Source of the DNA: Streptomyces cucumeris
GTDB lineage: Bacteria; Actinomycetota; Actinomycetes; Streptomycetales; Streptomycetaceae
Assembly: GCF_024295805.1 (NCBI RefSeq)
Contig: NZ_JANCLX010000056.1
Span: 1 to 36,587, forward strand
DNA: 36,587 bases
Direction: 5' to 3'
How positions within the stretch are numbered: the stretch's first letter is position 1; each line of letters starts with the position of its first letter. The position numbers were made by a program, and so were the translations under genes. Shown piece after piece: positions 24,299 to 32,585 of this stretch. The notes below the pieces were generated by a model, which was not told where the DNA came from, ran no database searches, and saw nothing but the letters and a program-made list of their open reading frames with translations.

Positions 24299-25030
24299 TT
24301 GACTTTCAAGCCAGTCGACCTGAACCTGACCGATCCGACGAAGGGCTATCTGAACTTCGTCCTCTACACCGAGACGCGCCTCGGTGTCGCCACGACGTCG
24401 CTGAACGCCGAGGTGTCCATCGAGGCGACCCAGACCCACACACCTCACTTTCAAGAGTGGCTGAGCAGGCTGGAGCGCTGCGAGCCGAACGCGATGCACT
24501 GCATGTTCGCGGAGCCGTCGACGATCCCGACCCTGTTCCACCCGTGCGTCACGGAGGACACCAACAGCCCGTCGGCCATCTCCGGCTCGGGCTGTGTGTG
24601 CCGCCGGGCCTTCTACGACCCCGAGTTCGGGCTGCCCGTCGTCGGCGAGCACTTCAAGCACGTAGGTGAGGGAGGCACGGACCAGTGGAGCTACAAGACC
24701 TACGCTCCGCTCGCCCTGCGTCCTGACGACACCTTCAGCCGCTTCATCACCGGACGCGGCCTGTTCTGGGCCCGGACGGAGAAGGGACTCCTGTCGATCC
24801 TGCCGCAACGCAACGCCCTCGGTTACAACATCGGCTACAACGGCGGTGGCCCGCACGCCCTGGCCGCCTACCTCACCCAGGTCGCCGACACCGAAGGCCA
24901 GAACACGGCAGCCGGCGCCCCGTACGAGCAGGCGCACCCCGCGATCCTCACCTGGACCCAGAGCAGCGCGGCCGACCGCGGCACGAGCGAGCTGACGCTG
25001 CACGACCTCAAGGCCATGCAACAGAGCTGA
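24299..25030 (+). CDS. Hypothetical protein with several cysteines
   Basis: A 243-residue soluble protein with TTG start and GGAGC upstream. It contains six cysteines, five of them in the first half (RCEPNAMHCMF, HPCVTED, GCVCRRAF), and a tyrosine- and glycine-rich patch (NALGYNIGYNGGGPHALAAYL). No known family or catalytic motif is recognised. No signal peptide is seen. It ends the relaxase-led gene row and is followed by a hairpin. Confidence 0.6.
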   Translation: MTFKPVDLNLTDPTKGYLNFVLYTETRLGVATTSLNAEVSIEATQTHTPHFQEWLSRLERCEPNAMHCMFAEPSTIPTLFHPCVTEDTNSPSAISGSGCVCRRAFYDPEFGLPVVGEHFKHVGEGGTDQWSYKTYAPLALRPDDTFSRFITGRGLFWARTEKGLLSILPQRNALGYNIGYNGGGPHALAAYLTQVADTEGQNTAAGAPYEQAHPAILTWTQSSAADRGTSELTLHDLKAMQQS

Positions 25031-25043
25031 CCGACGCCACGAC

Positions 25044-25068
25044 GCCCACGAGCCGGACGTCCGTGGGC
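25044..25068 (+). terminator. Hairpin after the relaxase-led unit
   Basis: GCCCACG pairs with CGTGGGC, with the self-complementary CGGACGTCCG overlapping the loop, starting 13 bases after the stop at 25030. Confidence 0.5.
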
Positions 25069-25237
25069 ATCAGCACGTATAGCTCCCGGTACGCCGGGCC
25101 AGCGGCGCGCTCCGTCTCGCGGGACGGGTGACGAAGTCGCCGGAGCACCTGTCGGGACGCGGCCGACGCCCACGCCCTGGAGATGACGGAGAGGGGCGAG
25201 GGTACAGGGGGTCCAACACCCGAGTACGGAGGCCCGC

Positions 25238-25435
25238 ATGATTGAACCGGTCCCGCTGCATCTCTCGCCAGAGTTCCTGGAGCGCCTGGAGCAGCTCACC
25301 GACGCGGTCCGGCTGCGCGCGGCCCTGTACCCGGCGCCGAAGCCGCCGCCGGCCCGTCGCCGCTCCCGGCAGTACCCCGGCGGCCGGCCGAACCCGTGGC
25401 GGCCCACGCGCCCTCGCCGACACCGCCGGCGGTGA
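25238..25435 (+). CDS. Small proline- and arginine-rich protein
   Basis: A 65-residue protein, ATG with GGAGG 5 bases upstream. The first 30 residues form a helix (LSPEFLERLEQLTDAVRLRAAL) like a dimerising or adaptor helix. The tail is extremely basic and proline-rich (RRRSRQYPGGRPNPWRPTRPRRHRRR) and likely binds nucleic acid. Function unknown. It stands alone just before the palindrome-rich tract. Confidence 0.55.
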   Translation: MIEPVPLHLSPEFLERLEQLTDAVRLRAALYPAPKPPPARRRSRQYPGGRPNPWRPTRPRRHRRR

Positions 25436-25439
25436 GTGC

Positions 25440-26130
25440 GGGACAGCCCGGCATCCGCTGCGCGCACCGGATGCAGTGCACCTGCCCACCGCACCGCGCG
25501 CCGCTCGGACGATGTCGTGCACTCTCTCTCGGGGTGCGCACGATGCACCGCACCGTGCGCACCCGGTGCGCGCGCCGACGATGTCTTGCACTCACCACTC
25601 CATGTGGGGTGCGCACCACTATGCGCACGGAAGTGGCTTCCACTTCCGTCCCACTCCATCCGGTGCGCACACGAACGGTGACGGCGCATCGGATACCGTG
25701 CACTCGATGCGCGCCCCTTATCCAGGTGCGCCGCCAGCGCGCGAACCCCTCTATCGGGCGGAATGCAACCCTTGACCAGGTGCGGGATCTCGGTGTTTCT
25801 CCTTGACCACGCTCGCCACCGCCCCGGCGAAGCCGCGCACCGGCCCGCGATGCACCCAGCCGGAGGAGAGATCTCTCCGCCCCACCGCACCGCGCACCAT
25901 CACCGTGCGTAGGGCCGGTGGGCGGTGCGCATAGTGGCCGTGCACTCCCGTATCGCGGTGCGCACCACCGGGTGGGAGTGCCTGGCATCGTGCGCACCAG
26001 CCGGGGAGTGTGGACGCCACGGTGGTGCGCACCGGGTGCGCAGTGGAGTCCACCCGGTGCGCCCGAGGGCGGAGGAGTGCGATGCATCGCGCACAACTCA
26101 TCGCGCCATGCGTGCACCGGTGCGCATCCG
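25440..26130. repeat. GTGCGCAC palindrome-rich non-coding tract, candidate origin
   Basis: Seven exact GTGCGCAC palindromes start at 25534, 25555, 25609, 25663, 25958, 25990 and 26025. One-mismatch copies are at 25621, 25925, 26036 and 26120, with many GTGCAC and GATGCACC relatives between. Most have an added G before or C after, giving GGTGCGCACC. They fall in two clusters, about 25530-25670 and 25925-26130. No frame has convincing coding character. Such repeated palindromes next to replication-family genes fit an origin or a regulator-binding array. Spacing is irregular, unlike classic iterons. Confidence 0.55.
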
Positions 26131-26202
26131 CGCGCCGCAGCTCCCAGCGGCCGATGCGCGTGGCGCGCGTCGGCTGCTGGACGTCGGCTCTACGATCCGC
26201 GC

Positions 26203-26631
26203 GTGGGACAGACCCCGGCACAGAAGGCCACGAAGGCGGCACGCGGGCAGCAGCCGAAGAAGCGGCCCGGCAAGGCACAGCGCGAGGCGATCAAGCGGGC
26301 GCAGGCGGCGAAGAAGAAGGCGGGCGGCGGGAAGCCGACCGCAAAGAAGACGGCAGCGAAGAGGTCGATGCCGCTGCCCCGCAGCTCCGTCCGGGCCGTG
26401 TACCCGGGCACCTGCCCGATCTGCTTCAAGGCCTACGGCAAGGGCGAGGTCATCACGAGGGTGACCGACGGCTGGGGACACCCGGGCTGCGCGCCCGCGC
26501 AACTGTCGCCAGCCGAGCGGGAGTTCGCCCGCAACAAGGCCCGGATCGAGAGCGGCGAGACCTACCGCGCCCAGAAGCCCTCGGACTGGCGGCGCGGAGC
26601 CTCGCCGTCCAGCACCCGCCCCGCCCGCTGA
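26203..26631 (+). CDS. Lysine/alanine-rich protein with C-terminal zinc-finger-like motif
   Basis: A 142-residue protein. The N-terminal 55 residues are histone-H1-like (KKRPGKAQREAIKRAQAAKKKA, KPTAKKTAAKR) and should bind DNA. The C-terminal part has GTCPICFKAYGKGE then GWGHPGCAPAQL, giving C-x2-C and H-x2-C ligands for one zinc ion. A charged tail follows. GTG at 26203 has no ribosome site, but TACGAT ends 6 bases before it, so a leaderless mRNA is likely. It is first after the palindrome tract and could be a local DNA-binding protein for replication or compaction; that is inference. Confidence 0.6.
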   Translation: MGQTPAQKATKAARGQQPKKRPGKAQREAIKRAQAAKKKAGGGKPTAKKTAAKRSMPLPRSSVRAVYPGTCPICFKAYGKGEVITRVTDGWGHPGCAPAQLSPAEREFARNKARIESGETYRAQKPSDWRRGASPSSTRPAR

Positions 26632-27222
26632 CCCGGGCACCGCACGATGTGGCGTCAGCCACAGGCAAACCGACCGGAATGATGCTGGTCAAGGCGAAAA
26701 CGGACGCCCATCGGCGGTGACCGTCAGACTGCGGACAAGGGGTGCTTCCCCACGGTGGCCCCGACCCGTGCGCAGATCCGCGTGCGGGCCGGACGACCAC
26801 CGAACTGGCCAGCAGGCCGGAGAATCCGAGGACACCGTGCCCGCACCTGACCGACCCGACCCTTCCCACCGCCGCGCCCGTCCACGATCCTGGAGCCCCG
26901 CCCGGCACCATCTCGCCGCCCGGCCCGGCCACGCGCACCACGTCGGTTGCTGGGCAAGCCTTGGTGAGGCCCTGCCGCCGGCGCTTGCGTTCCCACTGCC
27001 GAAGCCACTTCCGTGCCCGGCACCCGCGCACCTGGCATTTCCCCTTGTCACCACGGGTTTCCGGGCCCGCGCCGGATCGTCACAACCCTCTTCTCTCCCC
27101 TTGTTCCTGAGTTGGTTGTCGGTGGTGAGGGAGATCCTCGGGTCCGGGGGTCCGGTCCCCTCCACGGCCGGGGGCGGGCGACCGGCCGCTGGCCGGACGC
27201 GGACGGCGGGAGGGCGAGTCTG
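26632..27222. other. Intergenic region upstream of the replication-relaxation gene
   Basis: About 590 bases. One plus-strand frame stays open across most of it and ends at 27223, but it is proline- and arginine-rich with no ribosome site or recognisable domain, so it is not called. The region probably holds the promoter and leader of the next gene. No strong hairpin or repeat was noticed apart from general GC-rich runs. Confidence 0.4.
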
Positions 27223-28599
27223 ATGGCGGGCAAGCGCAAGGCGAACGAGGCGGGGTCGACCAACGACCTGCGCGGCGACGTGCTGCGCGTGCTCGGAGTG
27301 CTCAAGGTCGCCACGGCCGATCAGATCCAGCGGCTGGCCTCGCCGCACCTGACCTACCGACACACGACGAAGAAGACGGCGTCGGCACGAAAGGAAGCAC
27401 GCACCGCCTCCCACCGTGGCGCGGCGAACGATCTGCGGCGTCACGGCCTGTCCGTCGACGGCGGCCGTACGCGGGGCGGTGAGGAGGTCCGGCTGCTCAC
27501 CGCGGCCGGGCTGGCCGCCGCGGCGATCGATCTGGACCGTCTGCCGGAGGAGATGGGCGGCATGCCCAAGAGCGCGGGCCGCTCGGGGGCCGCGCACCCG
27601 ATGACGGTGAACGAGACGGTCATTGCGCTGATCCGCCCGAAGCCCGACCTCGCCCGGCTCACCGAGCAGCCGGCCGAAGCGCAGGCAGCCGCGCGGGCCG
27701 CCGTCGACGCCCCGGACGGGATCGGCAGCATCACCTCCTACGCCACCGAGGTGGCACTCCCGGTGAAGGGCACCTGGAAGAACCCCGCGATCGGCAGCGC
27801 CCGCGCCGACGTCGTCCTCACGGCCCCGGAGGGTGGGGTGCCGCTGCTGTTCCTCGAGGCCGACAACTGCACCGAGGACGCCGCGCTCATCGCCGCGAAG
27901 TTCGACAAGTACGCCCGGTTCTTCAAGCGGAAGGAGCGGGACACCGACGGCATCGAGAAGCCGATGTGGCGCACCCGCTGGTCCGCACCCGAGTGGGAGG
28001 GATACGAGCGGGTGCACCCACCGGTCCTGGTCGTCTTCCACCACGTCGGCAAGCGCTCCGCCAAGAACCAGATGGCGAAGGTCGCCGACCTCACCCGCCC
28101 CCACTGGCACGGCAAATGGGACCGCGAGGACGGCTACCACTCCTACGACGGCCGCATCCCGATCGTGGCGACCACGCTGGAGCTGCTGCGCGAGCACGGC
28201 CCGGCCGGGCCCGCCTTCTGGCGCTTCGGCCGCACCGAACGTCAGCCGCTGCTGGACGCGATCGGCAACCCCCGCCGGGACGCTGCCCTCGCCCGCCGCC
28301 GCGCAGAAGCTCGAGAAGAACAACAGCGCCGCGAGATGCGGGAAGCCGCGGCGCGGGAAGCCCGGCGCCCCGTGTGCGCGGACTGCGGGCACAAGTTCAC
28401 CGACGACCGATGGGCGGCGGTCGACATACGGGACTGGAGCCAGCCGCGCGAAACGCACCCGCACCTGTGCGAGGACTGCCAGATCTGGGCTGTTGCAGCC
28501 GAGCAGCAGGCTGAGGCCGACGAACGCGAGCGCCAGGAGCAGGACGCCGAGCAGGCCGCGCAGAAGGGCGGCGGCTGGTTCTCCCGCTTCCGCACCTGA
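27223..28599 (+). CDS. Replication-relaxation family protein
   Basis: A 458-residue protein, ATG with GGGAGGG upstream. Residues about 15-75 form a winged helix-turn-helix (DVLRVLGVLKVATADQIQRL then a RHTTKKTA basic stretch, NDLRRHGLSV). The central part (about 115-330) matches the Replic_Relax family as I know it: HPMTVNETVIAL, ARADVVLTAPEGGVPLLFLEADNCTE with an E-x-D, and KFDKYARFF. The C-terminal end has a CADCGH...CEDCQ zinc ribbon (about 385-425) and a long charged helix. The family occurs on actinobacterial plasmids and integrative elements and is linked to plasmid replication or relaxation, but no mechanism is settled. The palindrome tract 1 kb upstream may be its target. Confidence 0.75.
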   Translation: MAGKRKANEAGSTNDLRGDVLRVLGVLKVATADQIQRLASPHLTYRHTTKKTASARKEARTASHRGAANDLRRHGLSVDGGRTRGGEEVRLLTAAGLAAAAIDLDRLPEEMGGMPKSAGRSGAAHPMTVNETVIALIRPKPDLARLTEQPAEAQAAARAAVDAPDGIGSITSYATEVALPVKGTWKNPAIGSARADVVLTAPEGGVPLLFLEADNCTEDAALIAAKFDKYARFFKRKERDTDGIEKPMWRTRWSAPEWEGYERVHPPVLVVFHHVGKRSAKNQMAKVADLTRPHWHGKWDREDGYHSYDGRIPIVATTLELLREHGPAGPAFWRFGRTERQPLLDAIGNPRRDAALARRRAEAREEQQRREMREAAAREARRPVCADCGHKFTDDRWAAVDIRDWSQPRETHPHLCEDCQIWAVAAEQQAEADERERQEQDAEQAAQKGGGWFSRFRT

Positions 28600-28690
28600 C
28601 CCGGACAAGCCTTCCGCCGACGGCGCGGGCAAGCCCAAGGTGCTGCTGGGCAAGCCCGCGTTGTCGGTGGTGGCTGGAAGGCTGAACGAG

Positions 28691-28987
28691 ATGAACGGCG
28701 GTGAGCAGCTGTTGCGCGGCCGGGTCTACGGCCACGACCACGACGACCCCAACCCCGGCCCGCTCCCGCACCGGACCTACGCCGAACTGGTCGGCGGACC
28801 GCTGGACGGCCTGCTGCTGGACATCCACAGATGGCGGACCGTGGAAGTCGACGACGGGGTTGCCCTGGTCACCGAGCTCGGGCGGTTTCCCGGGGGCCGC
28901 GCCCTGTACGACCCGCGCCCCGGCGAACCCCGCACACCCGGCCCGGGTGTGAGCTGCCGCTTCTACTACTCCGGCGAAACGCTCTGA
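28691..28987 (+). CDS. Small conserved hypothetical protein
   Basis: A 98-residue protein, ATG with GGAAGG about 10 bases upstream; a GTG a little earlier is possible. The core YAELVGGPLDGLLLDIHRW, then ELGRFPGGRALYDPRPGEP and a closing CRFYYSGET, looks like a compact beta domain. It recurs as a hypothetical protein in Streptomyces plasmids and elements. It is likely in a unit with the replication-relaxation gene (91-base gap). Confidence 0.6.
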   Translation: MNGGEQLLRGRVYGHDHDDPNPGPLPHRTYAELVGGPLDGLLLDIHRWRTVEVDDGVALVTELGRFPGGRALYDPRPGEPRTPGPGVSCRFYYSGETL

Positions 28988-29050
28988 GCCTCGCCCCGAT
29001 CACGAGCCCGACCACGGCAGGCAAGAGCACTGCTCACCCCACCGGCTTAC

Positions 29051-29275
29051 CTACGACCGGCCCTCGGTCAGTTGACTGGCCGTGTTCTCGATCCACAGCA
29101 ACGTCCACTCGACTCCGGCCTGCCATCCGGGCTCCGTGCCGGCGTACCGGCCTTCGGCGTCGGCACGGATGTTGGCCGCGAGGACGCGCAGTTCGTTCTG
29201 GAATCTGTGCCGCAGGGCCGTGTCCATGGCCTGACGCATCTCGTCAGTAATGTCACCGGGTCGGAGCTCGCTCAT
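29051..29275 (-). CDS. Small hypothetical helical protein
   Basis: A 74-residue protein read leftwards. The ATG at 29275 (MSELRPGDITDEMRQAMDTAL) has AAGGTGGGG upstream and is preferred over an earlier in-frame start. Two or three helices are likely (RHRFQNELRVLAANIRADAEG, AGVEWTLLWIENTASQL). No family is known to me. It lies just downstream of the Ku remnant on the same strand. Confidence 0.55.
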   Translation of the reverse strand: MSELRPGDITDEMRQAMDTALRHRFQNELRVLAANIRADAEGRYAGTEPGWQAGVEWTLLWIENTASQLTEGRS

Positions 29276-29372
29276 CGCCCCACCTTGGACGACCGCTCCC
29301 ACCGATGGCCAGACCGACCACGGCACCGACCACGCTGCCGCCAACCCCGACCATGACCCCGACCACGGCAGG

Positions 29373-29766
29373 TCAGCGTGTCGGCGTACCGCGCCGACCG
29401 CCCGCGCGCCCGGCAATCCTCGAGGAAGCCGTCGGGGAGGCCGCCTTCTTCGCGAGCTTCGCCAGCGCCTGGGACACGTCCGTCTCGCCGCGCGCCGCCC
29501 GGGCCTTGCTGACGGACTCCTGCAGCGCGGCCATCAGGTCCACCAGCTGCCCCGGCCGGGATGTCGGCGCCGGGACTTCCGGCGGCTGGCGGCCTTCCTG
29601 CTTGGCCTCGATCACCGTGTGCAGGGGCCTCGGTGTAGTGGTCGGCGAACTCCGGGCTGGTGAGGTCGTCGCGGGTCATGGCCTCGATCAGCGCCACGGC
29701 TTCGTCGATTTCGTCTTCGTCCAGCTGGACCGGCGGCGGGACCACGGCGGCGGGGTCACGAGTGTC
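29373..29766 (-). pseudogene. ku: Ku (DNA end-binding) C-terminal remnant with frameshift
   Basis: Two frames join into the C-terminal part of a bacterial Ku protein. The first reads QLDEDEIDEAVALIEAMTRD and SPEFADHYTEA; the second continues VIEAKQEGRQPPEVP, then QLVDLMAALQESVSKARAARGE. The usual text is HYTEALHTVIEAKQEG. One extra base in a run of four Cs (29624-29627) explains the shift. The basic, serine-rich tail (ALAKLAKKAASPTASSR) is typical of Streptomyces Ku. Upstream the frame closes near 29770 and no N-terminal beta-barrel is present, so most of the gene is missing. An intact Ku would bind DNA ends with LigD for non-homologous joining. This is a dead fragment. Confidence 0.75.
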
Positions 29767-29914
29767 GTCCGGTCACAGCAGACCGTGCAGAGCGATCGCA
29801 TCTCCCCGTACCCGCAGCAGACCAAGCCGCTCACGGCCGTGCCACGCGAACCGCGCGACCGCGACCCGCGAGGCGCGCTCCAGGGCGTGCCCCCGGCCGT
29901 CCGCGCACAGGTCA

Positions 29915-30110
29915 TCACCGGCTGGCGGAAGCGGCCTGGACCAGGATGGGCAGGTGATCGGAGCCCTCCTGCCAGGACTGGCTCACCGGCACCCGCGCGG
30001 ACTCGAACGCGGCCGCAGCGATGCAGTGTCCGTACTGGGCGCTGGCAACGACCGCTGCCGCGCCGTCCGCGTCGCCCGACCACCTGGAAGAGATCACCAG
30101 CCTTGACCGT
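29915..30110 (-). pseudogene. C-terminal fragment of an unrecognised protein
   Basis: The frame ends AAVVASAQYGHCIAAAAF, ESARVPVSQSWQEGSDHLPI and a short tail. Codon use is coding-like, but there is no start. A preceding frame at about 30095-30120 reads FTVKAGDLFQVVG, so a frameshift may have broken the gene. SDHLPI recalls the closing motif of endonuclease/exonuclease/phosphatase proteins, but the match is too short to name it. It lies next to the Ku remnant, so both may come from the same decayed segment. Confidence 0.3.
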
Positions 30111-30226
30111 GAAGCCGAAGCCGCGGCTGCACGCCCGCGCGGATAGCGGCCGCACTGGGAACTGCCGTGTGATCCGACGCGCCCTGACCCGTTCCGCAGG
30201 CGGGGGGAGCGGCATACGCTGCATGG

Positions 30227-30532
30227 ATGGCGAAAGAGTCTCGTGAGGCCAAGCGGGCACGGAAAGCCGCGGCGAAGGCAGCAGCACGCGCCCGTGCCGC
30301 TCGCATCGTCGCCGGCGACATCCCTGAGTACCTGCGGCAGCCGAGCGCGGCCACCCACCAGCCTCGCCCGCTCAAGCCACGGCCCAAGGTGGTCCGGGCC
30401 CCACCCGAGTGGCCTGCCAAGGCGCTCATCCCTCCGACGGACACCGAGCTTCGACCACGAGAGCGGGAGCAATATGCGGACAACGCACCGCCGGTCTGGG
30501 TGAGAGGGGAGAGCCATGCCCAAAATGACTAG
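30227..30532 (+). CDS. Small basic alanine-rich protein
   Basis: A 101-residue protein starting MAKESREAKRARKAAAKAAA. The first 30 residues form a very basic helix, then a proline-rich extended part (PRPLKPRPKVVRAPPEWP) and a charged tail. It probably binds nucleic acid. No clear ribosome site precedes the ATG; CATACGCT lies close upstream, so it may be leaderless. The end overlaps the next gene by 17 bases, so the two are co-expressed. Confidence 0.6.
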   Translation: MAKESREAKRARKAAAKAAARARAARIVAGDIPEYLRQPSAATHQPRPLKPRPKVVRAPPEWPAKALIPPTDTELRPREREQYADNAPPVWVRGESHAQND

Positions 30533-30776
30533 CGGCCCCGCCCGGCCGTGGCACCCGGGGATGACCACCATCTCCAAAGAGGATATCAAGCACATGCGGC
30601 CGAAGCAGAGGAACAAGTACCGCCGCCTCGGCTTCACCTGGGCAGAGATCAAGAAGATCGATCGCGCCATCGGCCGCGGTGAGACCACCATCACCCTCAA
30701 GACCACTGCAGGTGAGGTGACGCTCACCCTTCCCCCGGCGCCGGACCGGACGCCGGAGGCGCGGGATCAGGCATGA
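30516..30776 (+). CDS. Small hypothetical protein
   Basis: An 86-residue protein with ATG preceded by GAGGGGAG. It contains a helix-turn-helix-like segment (EDIKHMRPKQRNKYRRLGFTWAEIKKIDRAI, about 22-52) followed by a beta hairpin (TTITLKTTAGEVTLTLPP). It may bind DNA, but no family is recognised. It overlaps the upstream basic protein and is followed by a terminator. Confidence 0.65.
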   Translation: MPKMTSGPARPWHPGMTTISKEDIKHMRPKQRNKYRRLGFTWAEIKKIDRAIGRGETTITLKTTAGEVTLTLPPAPDRTPEARDQA

Positions 30777-30782
30777 GACCCC

Positions 30783-30810
30783 CGGGCTGGCCGATGCAGC
30801 GTCCAGCCCG
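30783..30810. terminator. Bidirectional terminator
   Basis: CGGGCTGG pairs with CCAGCCCG (8 bp, 12-base loop) between converging genes, 7 bases after the stop of the plus-strand gene. Confidence 0.6.
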
Positions 30811-30858
30811 AGGCAGTGAGAGCTCCCGAGACGTCATCCGCGATGGGCGCGCTGCTCT

Positions 30859-31740
30859 TCAGAAGTCGGGCTCCCAGTCCGGGTCGGGCTCCTCACTCAG
30901 GGACTGAGCTTCGATCCCGGCCAGGTCAAGTTCCTGCCCCGCCAGCGTCAGCCCGCAGACGCGGCATCCGAAGTGACGTGGGAAGAACCAGACATCTCCG
31001 TAGTCCCCGAGCTTGTCCCGGCCACTGACGAAGGCGGAGCTCTGACAGGCAGGGCAGGAGAAGGGGATGGACAGAAGCCACGGGCTGGGGAGCGGAGCAG
31101 CGGACATGCTGCGGATGAGGTCCGTCTTCTCTTCGTCGGACAGGCGCCTCGTCGTCTTCGCGAAGTGCTCCTGAGCCCGGCGGATCTTGGCCGCGTACCG
31201 TAGCTCCGACTCGGTCTTCGCTTGGGCCACGAGGTCCTTGCACGCCTCGTAGTGGTGTCCCCAGAACCAGCTCGGCTCCTTTGACAGAGCAGCGAGCAGA
31301 GCGTCGATGTAGGTCACTCCGGACGCGAGAAGCTCCCTGCACTCGCTGGGCGGCTGCCCCCAGCCCATGTGAGTGATCCCGTTGCGGGCTTCCCGGAGAC
31401 CGGTGAGTCCCGTCGGCGGCTTGTACCCGTTTCCCAGCAGGCCAGTGGCCCGCTTGATGGCCTCTTCACCGCCAATGGTGCGGAGTCCCGCACGTCCCTT
31501 GATCGTCTTGCCTTCCTCGCCGCCCAGTACCAGCAGATCGTCCACTGAAGGCTTGGCGGGTGCCAGCAGCACGATGGTGATGAATGCCAGATATGACTTG
31601 GATATGTGTTCTACAGCCACAGCCATGTGGTGCACGGCGAAGTCTTGGTCTGCGGGTTCTTCGAGGTAGGCGTCAACCGCCGTCTGAGCCCAGCGCTGAG
31701 CCGAGGCCATGAGCTGCTCGTGGATCATCTCCTGCTCCAT
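30859..31740 (-). CDS. HEPN-like protein with C-terminal zinc ribbon
   Basis: A 293-residue protein. The N-terminal 150 residues are helical, with FAVHHMAVAVEHISKSYLAF and the HEPN RNase signature R-N-x3-H at 119-124 (EARNGITHMGW). The C-terminal part holds CPAC near 229 and CRVC near 255, a four-cysteine zinc ribbon. HEPN domains with an intact R-x4-H are often metal-independent RNases in toxin and phage-defence systems; here the role is inference. It is last in a same-strand row of four larger genes, 38 bases after a DUF4145 protein. The ribosome site before the ATG at 31740 is weak. Confidence 0.65.
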   Translation of the reverse strand: MEQEMIHEQLMASAQRWAQTAVDAYLEEPADQDFAVHHMAVAVEHISKSYLAFITIVLLAPAKPSVDDLLVLGGEEGKTIKGRAGLRTIGGEEAIKRATGLLGNGYKPPTGLTGLREARNGITHMGWGQPPSECRELLASGVTYIDALLAALSKEPSWFWGHHYEACKDLVAQAKTESELRYAAKIRRAQEHFAKTTRRLSDEEKTDLIRSMSAAPLPSPWLLSIPFSCPACQSSAFVSGRDKLGDYGDVWFFPRHFGCRVCGLTLAGQELDLAGIEAQSLSEEPDPDWEPDF

Positions 31741-31778
31741 CGGGCAACCGTAGGGCAGTCGGCTTCAGCAAGCGTGCA

Positions 31779-32504
31779 TCACGGGTTCTGCTGAGCTGCT
31801 TCGTGACGCCTTCTGCGCGATTCCGCCATGCGTCGTCGCTGCGCGGGCTGAACGTAGAGGAGAACCGCGGCTTCGGCGACCAACTCGGCGATGTCGGCGA
31901 GTTCTTCGGCGGAGTACGCGACGCCGTGATGCACACTGTCGTTCCCGACGACTCGCGTCTCGTCCAGAGCCGTGATGACGTCGGCAGGCAGGCCTTTGGC
32001 CGCGAGCTCCTGGATCTTTCCGTGCAGGGTGTGATGCGTGGCGCCCTGGTCCTTGCACAGCTCTTCCACCGCCGACCGGTACCCGACGCCGGCGAGCCGG
32101 GCCGCGCCGGAGTTTTCTGCCCGTGAGGCTTCCTCGTACGCGCTGCGGATCCGCTCCGGTACGTCTGGGGGCAGTACGCGGGGTGGGGGAGAGGGCCACA
32201 GCACCAGCCGCGTCAGCTCTTCGACGCGGCTGTCTTTGCCCCAGCCTGTCTGCTTGCACTCGATGACTTCTAGGACCGAGCGACCGCACAGCTGGCACAC
32301 CCAGCATTCCTGCTGCGTCCATGAGGAGTGGGGGTGAACGGGCAAGGACCCCTCGTCGCCGAAGTCGCCAAACGCGTACTCGCGGCTCTCCGGAGCGATC
32401 ATGCGCTGATCGACCATGTCCATCACGGTGCCAGTGGCGCAGTCCGGGTAGGGGCATACGGCTCTACGCTGCTGAAGGGAAGCCAGCTTCTCCTGCTCAG
32501 TCAT
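31779..32504 (-). CDS. DUF4145-domain (HEPN-related) protein with zinc ribbon
   Basis: A 241-residue protein. The N-terminal part has CPYPDC (about 17-22) and CWVCQLCG (about 67-74), giving a zinc ribbon. The C-terminal DUF4145 helix bundle shows RIRSAYEEASRAENSGAARLA, YRSAVEELCKDQGA, LHGKIQELAAKGLP and RVVGNDSVHHG, with R and H at the place of the HEPN active site but longer spacing. DUF4145 often occurs in restriction and defence genes. ATG at 32504 has no ribosome site; TACAGT ends 6 bases upstream, so the transcript is probably leaderless and this gene may have its own promoter. The gap to the next gene is 38 bases. Confidence 0.7.
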   Translation of the reverse strand: MTEQEKLASLQQRRAVCPYPDCATGTVMDMVDQRMIAPESREYAFGDFGDEGSLPVHPHSSWTQQECWVCQLCGRSVLEVIECKQTGWGKDSRVEELTRLVLWPSPPPRVLPPDVPERIRSAYEEASRAENSGAARLAGVGYRSAVEELCKDQGATHHTLHGKIQELAAKGLPADVITALDETRVVGNDSVHHGVAYSAEELADIAELVAEAAVLLYVQPAQRRRMAESRRRRHEAAQQNP

Positions 32505-32585
32505 CACAACACTGTAGTGAAATGGGCATTTCAGATACACCGGCTTTGTTCCGCAAGCGGAGAGGTATGGATACGTCAGCGGTAG

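Noticed and set aside
25296..26117. Long minus-strand frame through the palindrome tract
   Set aside because: Its composition (repeated CAP, HR and RT runs) simply mirrors the GTGCGCAC repeats; no domain, ribosome site or coding bias is visible.
25440..26130. CRISPR array
   Set aside because: The repeats are 8-base palindromes at irregular spacing, with no 25-40 base repeat or even spacers, and no cas genes are present.
26717..27223. Plus-strand frame of 168 codons before the replication-relaxation gene
   Set aside because: It is proline- and arginine-rich, has no ribosome site or recognisable motif, and other frames are equally open in this GC-rich stretch.
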